Assembly (NCBI RefSeq): GCF_031846585.1
Contig: NZ_JAVRHK010000008.1
Coordinates: forward strand, 1 to 64,000
Origin: Autumnicola musiva
GTDB lineage: Bacteria > Bacteroidota > Bacteroidia > Flavobacteriales > Flavobacteriaceae
DNA length: 64,000 nt
Direction: 5' to 3'
Shown in pieces: positions 42,070 to 50,477 of the stretch; within the stretch, counting starts at the first letter, position 1; each line of letters begins with the position of its first letter. The notes below the pieces were generated by a model. It saw only the letters and a list, made by a program, of their open reading frames with translations. It was not told the origin of the DNA and did not search any database. Position numbers and translations under genes: made by a program.

Positions 42070-43209
42070 ATGAAAAAAATACTTTTTATAGATCGGGACG
42101 GAACTTTAATCCACGAACCGGAAGATTATCAAATCGACAGTCTCGATAAACTGGAATTTTATCCCGAGGCTCTATATTACCTTACGAAAATTGCCAAAGA
42201 ACTGGATTACGAGATGATAATGGTCACTAATCAGGATGGCTTGGGCACCGATTCTTTCCCAGAAACTGCTTTTTGGCCAATTCAGAATTTCATTACCAAA
42301 ACCCTGGCAAATGAAGGAATAAAGTTTTCTGACGCTTTAATTGACCGGACTTTTGCTAAAGATAATGCACCTACAAGGAAACCAAATATTGGCCTTTTAA
42401 AAGAAAAGTACCTGGATAATGAAGATTATAACTTGAAAAATTCAATTATGATCGGTGACCGTTTAACCGATATTGAATTCGCTTTCAACTTTGGTGGGAA
42501 AGGAATTTTTATTGATACTCATGAGGATTTGGGCGCGGAAGAAGTGAAGAATAAGAAAGAAAAACTGGAAGCTTGCATCGCCCTGAAAACCAATAGCTGG
42601 AAAGAAATTTATGAGTTTTTAAAGCTGAATGACCGCACTGCGGAAATAAGTCGTAAAACTAATGAAACTGATATTTTTATTAAACTAAACCTGGACGGTA
42701 CCGGAAAATCTCAAATATCGACGGGAATTGCTTTTTTCGACCATATGCTGGACCAGATTGCCCGCCACGGTCAAATGGATCTTGAGATAAAAGTTAATGG
42801 CGATCTTGAAGTAGATGAGCATCATACCATAGAGGATACAGCAATTGCACTGGGAGAAGTTTTTAGCAAAGCTCTGGGAAACAAATTGGGCATTGAGCGT
42901 TATGGTTTTTGTCTTCCCATGGACGATTGCCTGGCCCAGGTGGCGATTGATTTTGGCGGCAGAAACTGGCTGGTTTGGGAAGCGGAATTTAAGCGCGAAA
43001 TGGTAGGAAAAATGCCCACCGAAATGTTTCATCATTTCTTTAAATCGTTTACCGATGGCGCAAAAGCCAATCTAAATGTAAAAGCGGAGGGTACTAACGA
43101 ACATCATAAAATTGAAGCGATTTTCAAAGCTTTTGCCAAAGCCATTAAAATGGCGGTAAAGCGTGATGCTGAAAAGATGATTTTGCCATCAACAAAGGGA
43201 ATGCTTTAG
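42070..43209 (+). CDS. hisB: Bifunctional histidinol-phosphatase / imidazoleglycerol-phosphate dehydratase
   Basis: 379 residues. The N-terminal HAD phosphatase (about 1-165) has DRDGTL at 8-13, VTNQDGLG and IGDRLTDIEFA. The C-terminal dehydratase (about 185-379) has the metal-ligand pairs in AFFDHMLDQIARHGQMD, DEHHTIEDTAIALGE and NEHHKIEAIFKAFAKA. The zinc-binding Cys cluster known in the E. coli phosphatase half is absent: this segment reads DRTFAKDNAPTRKPN. The fusion covers two non-consecutive steps of the pathway. Confidence 0.96.
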   Translation: MKKILFIDRDGTLIHEPEDYQIDSLDKLEFYPEALYYLTKIAKELDYEMIMVTNQDGLGTDSFPETAFWPIQNFITKTLANEGIKFSDALIDRTFAKDNAPTRKPNIGLLKEKYLDNEDYNLKNSIMIGDRLTDIEFAFNFGGKGIFIDTHEDLGAEEVKNKKEKLEACIALKTNSWKEIYEFLKLNDRTAEISRKTNETDIFIKLNLDGTGKSQISTGIAFFDHMLDQIARHGQMDLEIKVNGDLEVDEHHTIEDTAIALGEVFSKALGNKLGIERYGFCLPMDDCLAQVAIDFGGRNWLVWEAEFKREMVGKMPTEMFHHFFKSFTDGAKANLNVKAEGTNEHHKIEAIFKAFAKAIKMAVKRDAEKMILPSTKGML

Positions 43210-43213
43210 AGAA

Positions 43214-43275
43214 GTAAGAGGTAAGACTTGAGAAGTTAGAATTTAAAATCTCTGTCTAAAATCTAATATCCGGAT
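43214..43275. repeat. 7-base-period repeat between hisB and hisH
   Basis: Units in register: GTAAGAG, GTAAGAC, TTGAGAA, GTTAGAA, TTTAAAA, TCTCTGT, CTAAAAT, CTAATAT, then CCGGAT and the hisH ATG. The left units (GTTAGAA) are near complements of the right units (TCTAA), so a hairpin is possible. Confidence 0.7.
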
Positions 43276-43857
43276 ATGAAAATAGCAATTATAGATTACG
43301 GCGCGGGAAATATACAAAGCATCAAATTTGCCGTGAAACGCCTAGGTTTTGAAGCTGTTCTAAGCAGCAATGCTGAAGAAATAAAGGCTGCCGATAAAGT
43401 GATTTTTCCGGGAGTGGGAGAAGCCAGCAGCGCAATGAAAATGCTGAAATCTACAGGTTTGCATAACGTTATTCCTGAGCTGAACCAGCCGGTGCTGGGA
43501 ATCTGCCTGGGAATGCAATTGATGTGTGAATATTGCGAAGAAGGCGATACTACCGGATTGGGTATTTTTGATGCGCAGGTGGTGAAATTCAGTGATAAAG
43601 AAAAGGTGCCGCAGATAGGCTGGAACCAGATTTATGACCTGCAATCGGAACTATTTGAAGGAATTAAAGAACAGGAATATGTCTATTTAGTGCATAGCTT
43701 TTATATTCCGGAGTGTGAAGAAACCATAGCTTCTACCGAATATGGTGTGGAATATACTTCAGCAATTAAAAAGAACAACTTTTACGGAGTCCAATTCCAT
43801 CCTGAAAAAAGCAGTAATGCCGGAGAGAAGATACTGGAAAACTTTTTGAAGCTTTGA
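43276..43857 (+). CDS. hisH: Imidazole glycerol phosphate synthase, glutaminase subunit
   Basis: 193 residues, class I glutamine amidotransferase that feeds ammonia to HisF. DYGAGNIQSIKFAVKRLGFE at the N-terminus, the nucleophile Cys in VLGICLGMQLMCEYCEEGDT, and the catalytic His/Glu in GVQFHPEKSS. Standard length. Confidence 0.96.
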   Translation: MKIAIIDYGAGNIQSIKFAVKRLGFEAVLSSNAEEIKAADKVIFPGVGEASSAMKMLKSTGLHNVIPELNQPVLGICLGMQLMCEYCEEGDTTGLGIFDAQVVKFSDKEKVPQIGWNQIYDLQSELFEGIKEQEYVYLVHSFYIPECEETIASTEYGVEYTSAIKKNNFYGVQFHPEKSSNAGEKILENFLKL

Positions 43858-43954
43858 AGTGGAGAGAATAGAAAGCATCAGGAATAGAAAAAAATAGAAA
43901 ATCTAATAGCGTAGCGGTCTAATATCTGGCAGCGAAGCAGTCTAACATCTAAGA
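43858..43954. repeat. Repeat-bearing gap between hisH and hisA
   Basis: Two imperfect 20-base direct repeats, AGCGTAGCGGTCTAATATCT (43908-43927) and AGCGAAGCAGTCTAACATCT (43931-43950), precede the hisA ATG. They carry the TCTAA motif of the 7-base-period family. The left half of the gap is purine-rich (GAATAGAAA-type). Confidence 0.65.
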
Positions 43955-44689
43955 ATGAGAATCATTCCCGCAATAGACATCATTGAAGGAAAATGCGTAA
44001 GGCTTTCCAAAGGTGATTATAATACTAAAAAGATTTACAATGAGCATCCTTTGGAAGTTGCTAAAAAGTTTGAAGCACATGGGATTGAATACCTTCACCT
44101 GGTAGATCTGGATGGAGCGAAGTCAAAACATATTGTAAATCATAGGATTTTGGAAGAAATCGCTTCAAATACATCTTTAAAAGTTGATTTTGGCGGTGGA
44201 TTAAAATCTTATAAAGACCTGGAAACCGCTTTTGAATGTGGTGCGAATCAGGTTACCGGTGGTAGTATTGCCGTTAAAGATCCCGAAACATTCAAAAACT
44301 GGCTTCAGAAGTTTGGGCCAGAAAAAATTATTCTGGGTGCCGATGCCAATAATGAAAAGGTAGCAATCAGCGGATGGCAGGAAGAATCGGAAAAGGAGCT
44401 GATTCCTTTTATGAAGGAATACCAGCAGGAAGGCGTGAAATATGTAATTTGTACCGATATTTCTAAAGACGGAATGCTGGAGGGACCTTCTTTTGATCTC
44501 TATAGAAAGATTTTGGAAGAAATTTCAGAAATCGGAAAGCTGAATTTAATTGCTTCCGGTGGGATTTCAGAATTTCATGAACTTCCCAAACTGGCAGAAA
44601 TAGGCTGTGAAGGGACAATTATTGGAAAAGCTATTTATGAAGGAAGGATAAGCCTGAAACAATTGGAAAATTTTATTTTGAATCAATAG
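43955..44689 (+). CDS. hisA: Phosphoribosylformimino-AICAR-phosphate isomerase
   Basis: 244 residues, (beta/alpha)8 barrel. RIIPAIDIIEGKCVRLSKGD with the catalytic Asp, YLHLVDLDGAKSK, VDFGGGLKSYKDLETAF, and the second catalytic Asp in VICTDISKDGMLEGPSFDLY. SGGISEFHELPKLAE and GTIIGKAIYEG bind the second phosphate. Paralogous to HisF further on. Confidence 0.96.
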   Translation: MRIIPAIDIIEGKCVRLSKGDYNTKKIYNEHPLEVAKKFEAHGIEYLHLVDLDGAKSKHIVNHRILEEIASNTSLKVDFGGGLKSYKDLETAFECGANQVTGGSIAVKDPETFKNWLQKFGPEKIILGADANNEKVAISGWQEESEKELIPFMKEYQQEGVKYVICTDISKDGMLEGPSFDLYRKILEEISEIGKLNLIASGGISEFHELPKLAEIGCEGTIIGKAIYEGRISLKQLENFILNQ

Positions 44690-44735
44690 CATTAGAATAT
44701 TGAAAATGTGCTAATTGAAAATGCTGATTAATGCT
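44688..44735. repeat. Second-type intergenic repeat between hisA and hisF
   Basis: AGCATTA (44688-44694) and TAATGCT (44729-44735) are perfect inverted ends. Between them lie ATGTGCTAATTGAAAATG and CTGATTA, matching the motifs found between hisD and hisC. Confidence 0.55.
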
Positions 44736-44794
44736 TGTTATGTAAAGGAACTAAAGCGAATACTTTCTACTTTAATACTTTAAAATTAGAACTA

Positions 44795-45550
44795 TTGTTA
44801 ACGAAAAGAATAATTCCCTGTCTCGATATAAAAAACGGGCGAACCGTCAAAGGAATCAATTTCGTAGACCTACGCGATGCGGGAGATCCTGTGGAACTTG
44901 CCGCGAAATATGCTGAATCTGGTGCAGATGAACTCGTTTTTCTGGATATTTCAGCTACCGAAGAGCGAAGAAAAACCCTGGCAAATCTTGTGTTACGAGT
45001 AGCCGAAAAAGTGAATATTCCGTTTACTGTTGGCGGCGGAATTTCTTCCGTAAAGGACGTAGATGTTTTGCTTCAGAATGGCGCCGATAAGGTTTCCATA
45101 AATTCTTCCGCAGTAAAAAACCCGGATCTTATCAACGAACTGGCGCAAAAGTTCGGGAGTCAGTGTATTACCATTGCAATAGATGCAAAACAGATTGAAG
45201 GGAAATGGATTGTTCATTTGGTTGGCGGAAAAGTTCCTACAGAGCTCGACCTTTTTGATTGGGCAAAGGAAGTGGAAAAACGTGGGGCAGGAGAGATTCT
45301 GTTTACTTCCATGAATAATGATGGCACTAAAGATGGTTTTGCCAATATTGCCCTGGCAAAATTATCTTCGGATTTAAATATCCCAATTATCGCTTCTGGC
45401 GGTGCTGGAAATATGCAACATTTTACCGAGGCATTTAAAGAAGGAAAAGCTGATGCTGCTTTGGCTGCGAGTGTTTTTCATTTTAAAGAAGTAGAAATTA
45501 AGGATTTAAAGGAGGAATTGAAAAATAACGGAATTGCGGTAAGACTTTAG
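44795..45550 (+). CDS. hisF: Imidazole glycerol phosphate synthase, cyclase subunit
   Basis: 251 residues from a TTG start at 44795 (reads MLTKRIIPCLDIKNGRTVKG), exactly the normal HisF length; the longer frame to an ATG at 44735 adds 20 residues without family resemblance and begins inside a repeat. Catalytic Asp in CLDIKNGR and in IAIDAKQIEGKW; phosphate loops VGGGISSVKDVD and IASGGAGNMQHF. It works in a complex with HisH. Confidence 0.95.
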   Translation: MLTKRIIPCLDIKNGRTVKGINFVDLRDAGDPVELAAKYAESGADELVFLDISATEERRKTLANLVLRVAEKVNIPFTVGGGISSVKDVDVLLQNGADKVSINSSAVKNPDLINELAQKFGSQCITIAIDAKQIEGKWIVHLVGGKVPTELDLFDWAKEVEKRGAGEILFTSMNNDGTKDGFANIALAKLSSDLNIPIIASGGAGNMQHFTEAFKEGKADAALAASVFHFKEVEIKDLKEELKNNGIAVRL

Positions 45551-45553
45551 GAA

Positions 45554-45647
45554 GTTAGAACCTGGATATTAGACAATAGGGAAAAGACTTCGGATAGGAG
45601 AAAAATTGAAAATAGGTAACTAAAAAATTTTAATAAGGCTTATTGTC
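45554..45647. repeat. 7-base-period repeat between hisF and hisIE
   Basis: Units in register from 45554: GTTAGAA, CCTGGAT, ATTAGAC, AATAGGG, AAAAGAC, TTCGGAT. GACAATA (45572-45578) is matched by TATTGTC at 45641-45647. No other feature is seen in the 159-base gap. Confidence 0.6.
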
Positions 45648-45709
45648 CATAAGCTTCCGTAGGTAGAAGAGATAAAAAATTGTGATATTTAATAGCAGAA
45701 AAAAATAAG

Positions 45710-46327
45710 ATGAATATAGATTTTAATAAAAACAACGACGGACTCGTTCCTGCCATCATTCAGGATGCTTCAACAAAGAATGTGCTTATGCTGGGCTATA
45801 TGAATGAAGAAGCTTTTTTAAAGACAAGCGAGACTAAAAAAGTGACCTTTTTCAGCAGGAGTAAAAACCGTTTATGGACAAAAGGTGAGGAGAGCGGAAA
45901 TTTTCTTCATCTCGTCGATATTAAAAATGATTGTGATAATGATACTTTGCTGGTAAGCGTTAATCCAGAAGGCCCTACCTGCCATAAAGGAACAGACACC
46001 TGCTGGGGAGAAGAAAATGATCCATATTTTGGATTTTTATCTCAACTTGAAGGAATTATCGCAAAGCGTAAAAGAATGAGCGAAGTAGAGCCGGAATTGC
46101 GGGAAGATAAATCCAGTTATGTGGTTTCCCTTTTTGATGAAGGCATCAACAAAATTGCCCAGAAAGTAGGGGAGGAAGCTGTTGAAACGGTTATTGAAGC
46201 CAAAGATGATAATGAAAAATTATTTCTGAATGAAAGTGCCGATTTACTTTTTCATTATCTCATATTGCTTAAAGCTAAAGGCTATTCTTTAAAAGACGTG
46301 GTAAAAGTATTGGAAGAACGGCATTAA
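45710..46327 (+). CDS. hisI: Bifunctional phosphoribosyl-AMP cyclohydrolase / phosphoribosyl-ATP pyrophosphatase
   Basis: 205 residues, HisIE fusion for steps two and three. The HisI part (1-105) has VLMLGYMNEEAFLKTSETKK, TFFSRSKNRLWTKGEESGNF, the metal site DIKNDCDNDTLLV and the zinc cysteines in PTCHKGTDTCW. The HisE part (about 110-205) has KKVGEEAVETVIEAKDDNEK-type helices (read QKVGEEAVETVIEAKDDN) and ADLLFHYLILLKAKGY. It is the last his gene; no clear terminator follows. Confidence 0.96.
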   Translation: MNIDFNKNNDGLVPAIIQDASTKNVLMLGYMNEEAFLKTSETKKVTFFSRSKNRLWTKGEESGNFLHLVDIKNDCDNDTLLVSVNPEGPTCHKGTDTCWGEENDPYFGFLSQLEGIIAKRKRMSEVEPELREDKSSYVVSLFDEGINKIAQKVGEEAVETVIEAKDDNEKLFLNESADLLFHYLILLKAKGYSLKDVVKVLEERH

Positions 46328-46459
46328 ACGTTTTCCTATTGCATTAAGATTGCAATTAAACCTTCCCCGCAAATTTTATATTTATGGGTTTTTGTTTTGT
46401 CTCGACCAATACTAAGGTTTTAAAGCATTTGTGTAAGTTCGCAAAATAATTCTGCAAAG

Positions 46460-48073
46460 ATGAAACTCAGGCGTAACTATCTTTTCCCATTGACAGCAAT
46501 TTGTGTTGCTATTTTTTTTATCAATCTGGATGCTGTTTATGTGAACATCATGGAAGCCAGGAATTTCATTACGGCCCGGGAAATGCTGAATGAAGGAAAC
46601 TGGATTTTTACCACGATGAATGCCGAACCACGGTATGAGAAGCCGCCGTTGCCAACCTGGATGACGGCTTTATCGATGTCTGTTTTCGGTATGGAAAATC
46701 TTTTTGCACTTCGTCTTTCTGCTGCGTTATCAACTTTGCTATTGGTTTTATTTTTCTATCGACTTGTAGTAAGCCTGACAAAACAGAAAAAATTTGCCTG
46801 GATAGCTTCACTCATTTTAATGACCTCTTTTTATATCATATTTTCCGGCCGGAATGGTCAGTGGGATATATTTGCCCACGCTTTTATGATGGCAGGTATT
46901 TATTTTTTCTACCTGTTTTTTACTTCAGAAGAGCAGCAATACAGAAATGTAATTTTTGCCGCAATATTTTTCGGATTTTCATTTTTGAGCAAGGGTCCTG
47001 TATCGCATTATGCCCTGCTTTTGCCTTTTCTAGTTGCTTTTGGATGGGTTTATAAATTTAAATCCCTGCGCACGCGGTGGAAACCTTTATTGCTTTTGTT
47101 GCTGCTTACCATCATTATTTCAGGCTGGTGGAATTTGTACGTTTATCTTTTTGACACCCGGGCAGTGGCCAAAATAACCGAAAGGGAAACCGGCAGATGG
47201 CTGGATTATAATGTACGGCCTTTCTACTACTATTGGAACTTTTTTGTGCACAGCGGGATTTGGGCTATCCCGGCATTAATAAGTCTGCTGTACCCTTACC
47301 TGAAGAACAAAGTTTTTGATAAAAAAGCTTATAAATTTGCTCTTTTCTGGACCCTCGCTTCAGTTTTACTATTATCTGTTATTCCTGAAAAGAAAGTGAG
47401 GTATTTATTGCCTGTTTTTATTCCGCTTGCATTAAACACTGCTTTTTATATAGAATATCTCTTTAGAAATTTTGGATTGAAGATGCCAAAAAAGGAGGTT
47501 TGGATTGTCTATTTTAATTTTGGCCTTATCGCTCTTATTGGTCTTGCTTTTCCGGTGGCAGGATATATTTACTTCGGAAGTGCTATCGCAGATTTTCCTG
47601 TATGGTTTGGTCTTACCGCAATATTTCTTACCGGGATAGGGCTGATTATTTTGATTAATCTTCGCAGGAAAAATATTGAAAAGGTCTTTTATCTAACTGT
47701 GGCATTTATGGTAAGCATTATCTGGTTTGGATTACCTATGGCTAAATATATTCAGGTTAATGAAAATTACAACAGCATCACCAATGTGAAACCTTTTCTT
47801 GAAGAAGAGAATCTGTTGCTGTATGAATTCAGGGGGTTCTCTCCGGAAATCATTTGGGAGTATGGGCAGTCCATTCCTCTTCTGGAAGAAGGTGAAGCTT
47901 TACCACCGGCAAATGCTTTTTATCTTTTGGCAGAGGAGGGGATGAAAGAAACTTTAGAAGAAGAATTTCCAGGATATGAATTAAAAAAAGTGGAAAGCTT
48001 TGATATGAATCCGGTTTCTTCCACACATAAATCAAGACTTTACCGTGACCTTTATTTACTGAGAAAATATTGA
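46460..48073 (+). CDS. GT39/ArnT-like membrane glycosyltransferase
   Basis: 537 residues with about 12 membrane helices. The first periplasmic loop reads EARNFITAREMLNEGNWIFT and then YEKPPLPTWMTALSM, the acidic and KPPL motifs of GT-C enzymes that move a sugar from a polyprenyl-phosphate carrier to lipid A or protein (ArnT, PMT). FLSKGPVSHYALLLPFLVAF is the second conserved block. The C-terminal 60 residues are soluble. The acceptor is unknown; lipid A or an envelope glycan are possible. It stands alone before manA. Confidence 0.87.
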   Translation: MKLRRNYLFPLTAICVAIFFINLDAVYVNIMEARNFITAREMLNEGNWIFTTMNAEPRYEKPPLPTWMTALSMSVFGMENLFALRLSAALSTLLLVLFFYRLVVSLTKQKKFAWIASLILMTSFYIIFSGRNGQWDIFAHAFMMAGIYFFYLFFTSEEQQYRNVIFAAIFFGFSFLSKGPVSHYALLLPFLVAFGWVYKFKSLRTRWKPLLLLLLLTIIISGWWNLYVYLFDTRAVAKITERETGRWLDYNVRPFYYYWNFFVHSGIWAIPALISLLYPYLKNKVFDKKAYKFALFWTLASVLLLSVIPEKKVRYLLPVFIPLALNTAFYIEYLFRNFGLKMPKKEVWIVYFNFGLIALIGLAFPVAGYIYFGSAIADFPVWFGLTAIFLTGIGLIILINLRRKNIEKVFYLTVAFMVSIIWFGLPMAKYIQVNENYNSITNVKPFLEEENLLLYEFRGFSPEIIWEYGQSIPLLEEGEALPPANAFYLLAEEGMKETLEEEFPGYELKKVESFDMNPVSSTHKSRLYRDLYLLRKY

Positions 48074-48097
48074 TTTTCATCTATAGAGATTAAAAAC

Positions 48098-48105
48098 TAT
48101 ATTTG
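48098..48105 (+). promoter_or_regulatory. -7 promoter box TATATTTG for manA
   Basis: TAnnTTTG box 23 bases before the manA ATG; a TTG at 48070 is slightly too far upstream to be certain as -33. Confidence 0.5.
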
Positions 48106-48128
48106 AATGACCTAAAAAGAATCAAACA

Positions 48129-49106
48129 ATGAAAACGCCTGATTACCCGCTGAAATTTACCCCAATTCTGAAGGAGAAAATCTGGGGAGGAAATAAACTA
48201 AAAGATATCCTGAACAAACACTCCATTGTAGAGAATTTGGGGGAAAGCTGGGAAATATCGGGTGTAGCCGATAATGTTTCGGTGGTTGAAAATGGCGATC
48301 TTCGTGGTACTTCTTTAAAGAAGCTTATAGAAGAACTTAAAGGGAAATTTCTTGGAGAAAAAATTTATAAGCAATTTGGAGATGATTTTCCGCTGCTAAT
48401 TAAATTTATAGATGCAAGAACAGAACTTTCCGTGCAATTACATCCAAATGATCGTTTAGCTAAAAAACGTCATAATTCCTTCGGAAAAACAGAGATGTGG
48501 TACATCATGCAGGCAGACGAAAATGCTAAAATTAATATAGGCTTTCAGGAAACCATCAGCAGGGATGAATACCTTGAAGCTTTGGAGGCCAATGAGATTA
48601 CTAAACTTCTCAATTTTGAAGAAGTCAAAAAAGGGGATAGTTTCTTTATTAATACCGGAAAAGTCCACGCAATTGGAGCCGGTGTTTTACTTGCCGAAAT
48701 TCAGCAAACATCAGATATTACTTACCGTATTTATGATTGGGACAGGGTAGATGCCGAGGGTAATTCAAGGGAACTGCATACTGCCCTTGCTATAGATGCC
48801 ATAGATTTTGAAAAAAAAGATGATTTTAAGCTAACCTATGACAAAAAGGTGAACGAATCTTCCAACGTTGCCCGGTGCCAGTATTTTACAACTAATTATT
48901 TACCGGTAGCTGGCAAGGTAAATAAAGACTATAGTGAAACCGATTCATTTGTTATTTATATGTGCGTAAGCGGCAGGGCTGAAATTGCTACCAATGGGAA
49001 TGTAGAAAACATTCAGCAGGGACAAACCGTTCTTATTCCTTCAAATATTGAAAAAGTTCATATTCAGGCAAAAGAATGTGAACTTCTGGAAGTGTATATA
49101 AATTAA
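48129..49106 (+). CDS. manA: Mannose-6-phosphate isomerase, type I
   Basis: 325 residues, zinc enzyme linking fructose-6-phosphate and mannose-6-phosphate for GDP-sugar supply. PILKEKIWGGNKLKDIL at the N-terminus. Zinc ligands in ELSVQLHPNDRLAKK, FGKTEMWYIM and GKVHAIGAGVLLAEIQQTSD, followed by the catalytic YRIYDWDRVDAEG. The short form, as in Bacillus ManA. Followed by an inverted-repeat element before a convergent aldo/keto reductase. Confidence 0.93.
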   Translation: MKTPDYPLKFTPILKEKIWGGNKLKDILNKHSIVENLGESWEISGVADNVSVVENGDLRGTSLKKLIEELKGKFLGEKIYKQFGDDFPLLIKFIDARTELSVQLHPNDRLAKKRHNSFGKTEMWYIMQADENAKINIGFQETISRDEYLEALEANEITKLLNFEEVKKGDSFFINTGKVHAIGAGVLLAEIQQTSDITYRIYDWDRVDAEGNSRELHTALAIDAIDFEKKDDFKLTYDKKVNESSNVARCQYFTTNYLPVAGKVNKDYSETDSFVIYMCVSGRAEIATNGNVENIQQGQTVLIPSNIEKVHIQAKECELLEVYIN

Positions 49107-49129
49107 TCCCCGGGATAATATTAAATTAA

Positions 49130-49258
49130 GAAGCTGTTTAAAAACTTATTTTTCGTGAACCTGAATCCGTTTCAGAGGTTTTGATAGGTACAAAATCAGA
49201 TTTCTGAGATTTTGAAATCACTTCAGAATAATTATTTAAAGCTTTTAAACAGCCTCTT
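49130..49258. repeat. 129-base inverted-repeat element (AGGCTGTTTAAAA ends)
   Basis: The left end GAAGCTGTTTAAAAACTTA pairs with the right end TAAAGCTTTTAAACAGCCTC almost completely. Internal smaller pairings involve CTGAAT and TTTCAG and the paired segments GATTTTGA and TTTTGAT. It fills the gap between the convergent manA and aldo/keto reductase genes and ends in a T-rich run, so it may also act as a terminator. I recall similar GCTGTTTAAAA-ended intergenic elements in related genomes. Confidence 0.65.
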
Positions 49259-49284
49259 TTCTTTTGATAATTCTTAGAAAATTT

Positions 49285-50283
49285 TCAATCTTTCTTCAGA
49301 ATCCTGTCAATTTCTTCCAGCTCATTTTGGCTGAATTCCAGGTTTTCCAGTGCTCCTATGTTATCTTCTAATTGAGAAACTTTACTTACCCCAACAAGAA
49401 CTGATGTAACTCTTTGGTCTTTAAGTAGCCAGGCTACAGCCATTTGTGCAAGGCTCTGTCCCCTGGATTGAGCTATATCATTAAGTTTTTGAACCTGTTC
49501 AACTACTTCTGTTGTAATTTGGGATTCGCTTAAATAACTTCCTTCTGTAGCTGCGCGGGAATCTTCAGGAATTCCGTTCAAATATTTATTTGTAAGAATT
49601 CCCTGTTCCAGCGGAGAAAAAACAATGCTGCCTATTCCTTCGTGTTCCAGCGTGTTTAGAAGTCCCTCTTCAACCCATCTATCCATCATGTTATATCGTG
49701 GCTGATGAATTAGGAAAGGCGTTTTTTGCTCCCGGAGAATTTCGGCGGCCTTGGAGGTTTCTTTTGCCGAATATTGAGAAATCCCTATATATAAAGCCTT
49801 ACCATCTCTTACAATCTGGTCCAGCGCGCCCATGGTTTCTTCAAGCGGAGTATCAGGATCTGGCCGGTGATGATAAAAAATATCCACATAATCCAATCCC
49901 ATTCTTTGCAGGGATTGGTCCAGGCTGGCAATAAGATATTTTCTTGAACCAAAATTTCCGTAAGGGCCAGGCCACATATCCCAACCTGCTTTTGTTGAAA
50001 TTAGCAACTCATCGCGGTAATGCTTAAAGTCTTCCTTAAAGATTTTTTCAAAGTTTTTTTCTGCGGAACCATAGGGAGGCCCATAATTGTTAGCAAGGTC
50101 AAAATGGGTAATTCCATTATCAAATGCCGTTCTTAAAATAGTCCTGGCATTATCGAAATTATCTTTGTCCCCGAAATTATGCCACAGCCCCAGCGAAATA
50201 AGCGGCAACATTATTCCACTTTTTCCGCAACGGCGGTATTGCATATTTTCATAACGATTTTCATCGGCTGTATATTTCTTCAT
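49285..50283 (-). CDS. Aldo/keto reductase, YghZ/GPR type
   Basis: 332 residues from ATG 50283 (a TTG nine bases upstream is less likely). NADPH-dependent (alpha/beta)8 barrel. Motifs: NMQYRRCGKSGIMLPLISLG, the Asp-Tyr pair in HFDLANNYGPPYGSAEKNF, Lys in LLISTKAGWDMWPGPYG and His in YVDIFYHHRPDPDTPLEETM. The GWDMWPGPYGNFGSRKYL stretch is characteristic of the L-glyceraldehyde-3-phosphate reductase/YghZ group, which detoxifies methylglyoxal and similar aldehydes. Substrate not proven. Confidence 0.92.
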   Translation of the reverse strand: MKKYTADENRYENMQYRRCGKSGIMLPLISLGLWHNFGDKDNFDNARTILRTAFDNGITHFDLANNYGPPYGSAEKNFEKIFKEDFKHYRDELLISTKAGWDMWPGPYGNFGSRKYLIASLDQSLQRMGLDYVDIFYHHRPDPDTPLEETMGALDQIVRDGKALYIGISQYSAKETSKAAEILREQKTPFLIHQPRYNMMDRWVEEGLLNTLEHEGIGSIVFSPLEQGILTNKYLNGIPEDSRAATEGSYLSESQITTEVVEQVQKLNDIAQSRGQSLAQMAVAWLLKDQRVTSVLVGVSKVSQLEDNIGALENLEFSQNELEEIDRILKKD

Positions 50284-50477
50284 ATTTGGCAATTACTGAT
50301 TAGTTTCTGTGAAATCTAAAGTTAAGTAAATAAGTTTGCCTTACCTGAAAAGCCTATTATTTCTTACTCCTGCAAATTATTTCAGCAACTTTATGTATGT
50401 TGGGTTTATCAAATAACATCCTGAAACATTAAATAGGGTAAATAAACGTAGTTATTCATCTGACTTTGATCAACAAA

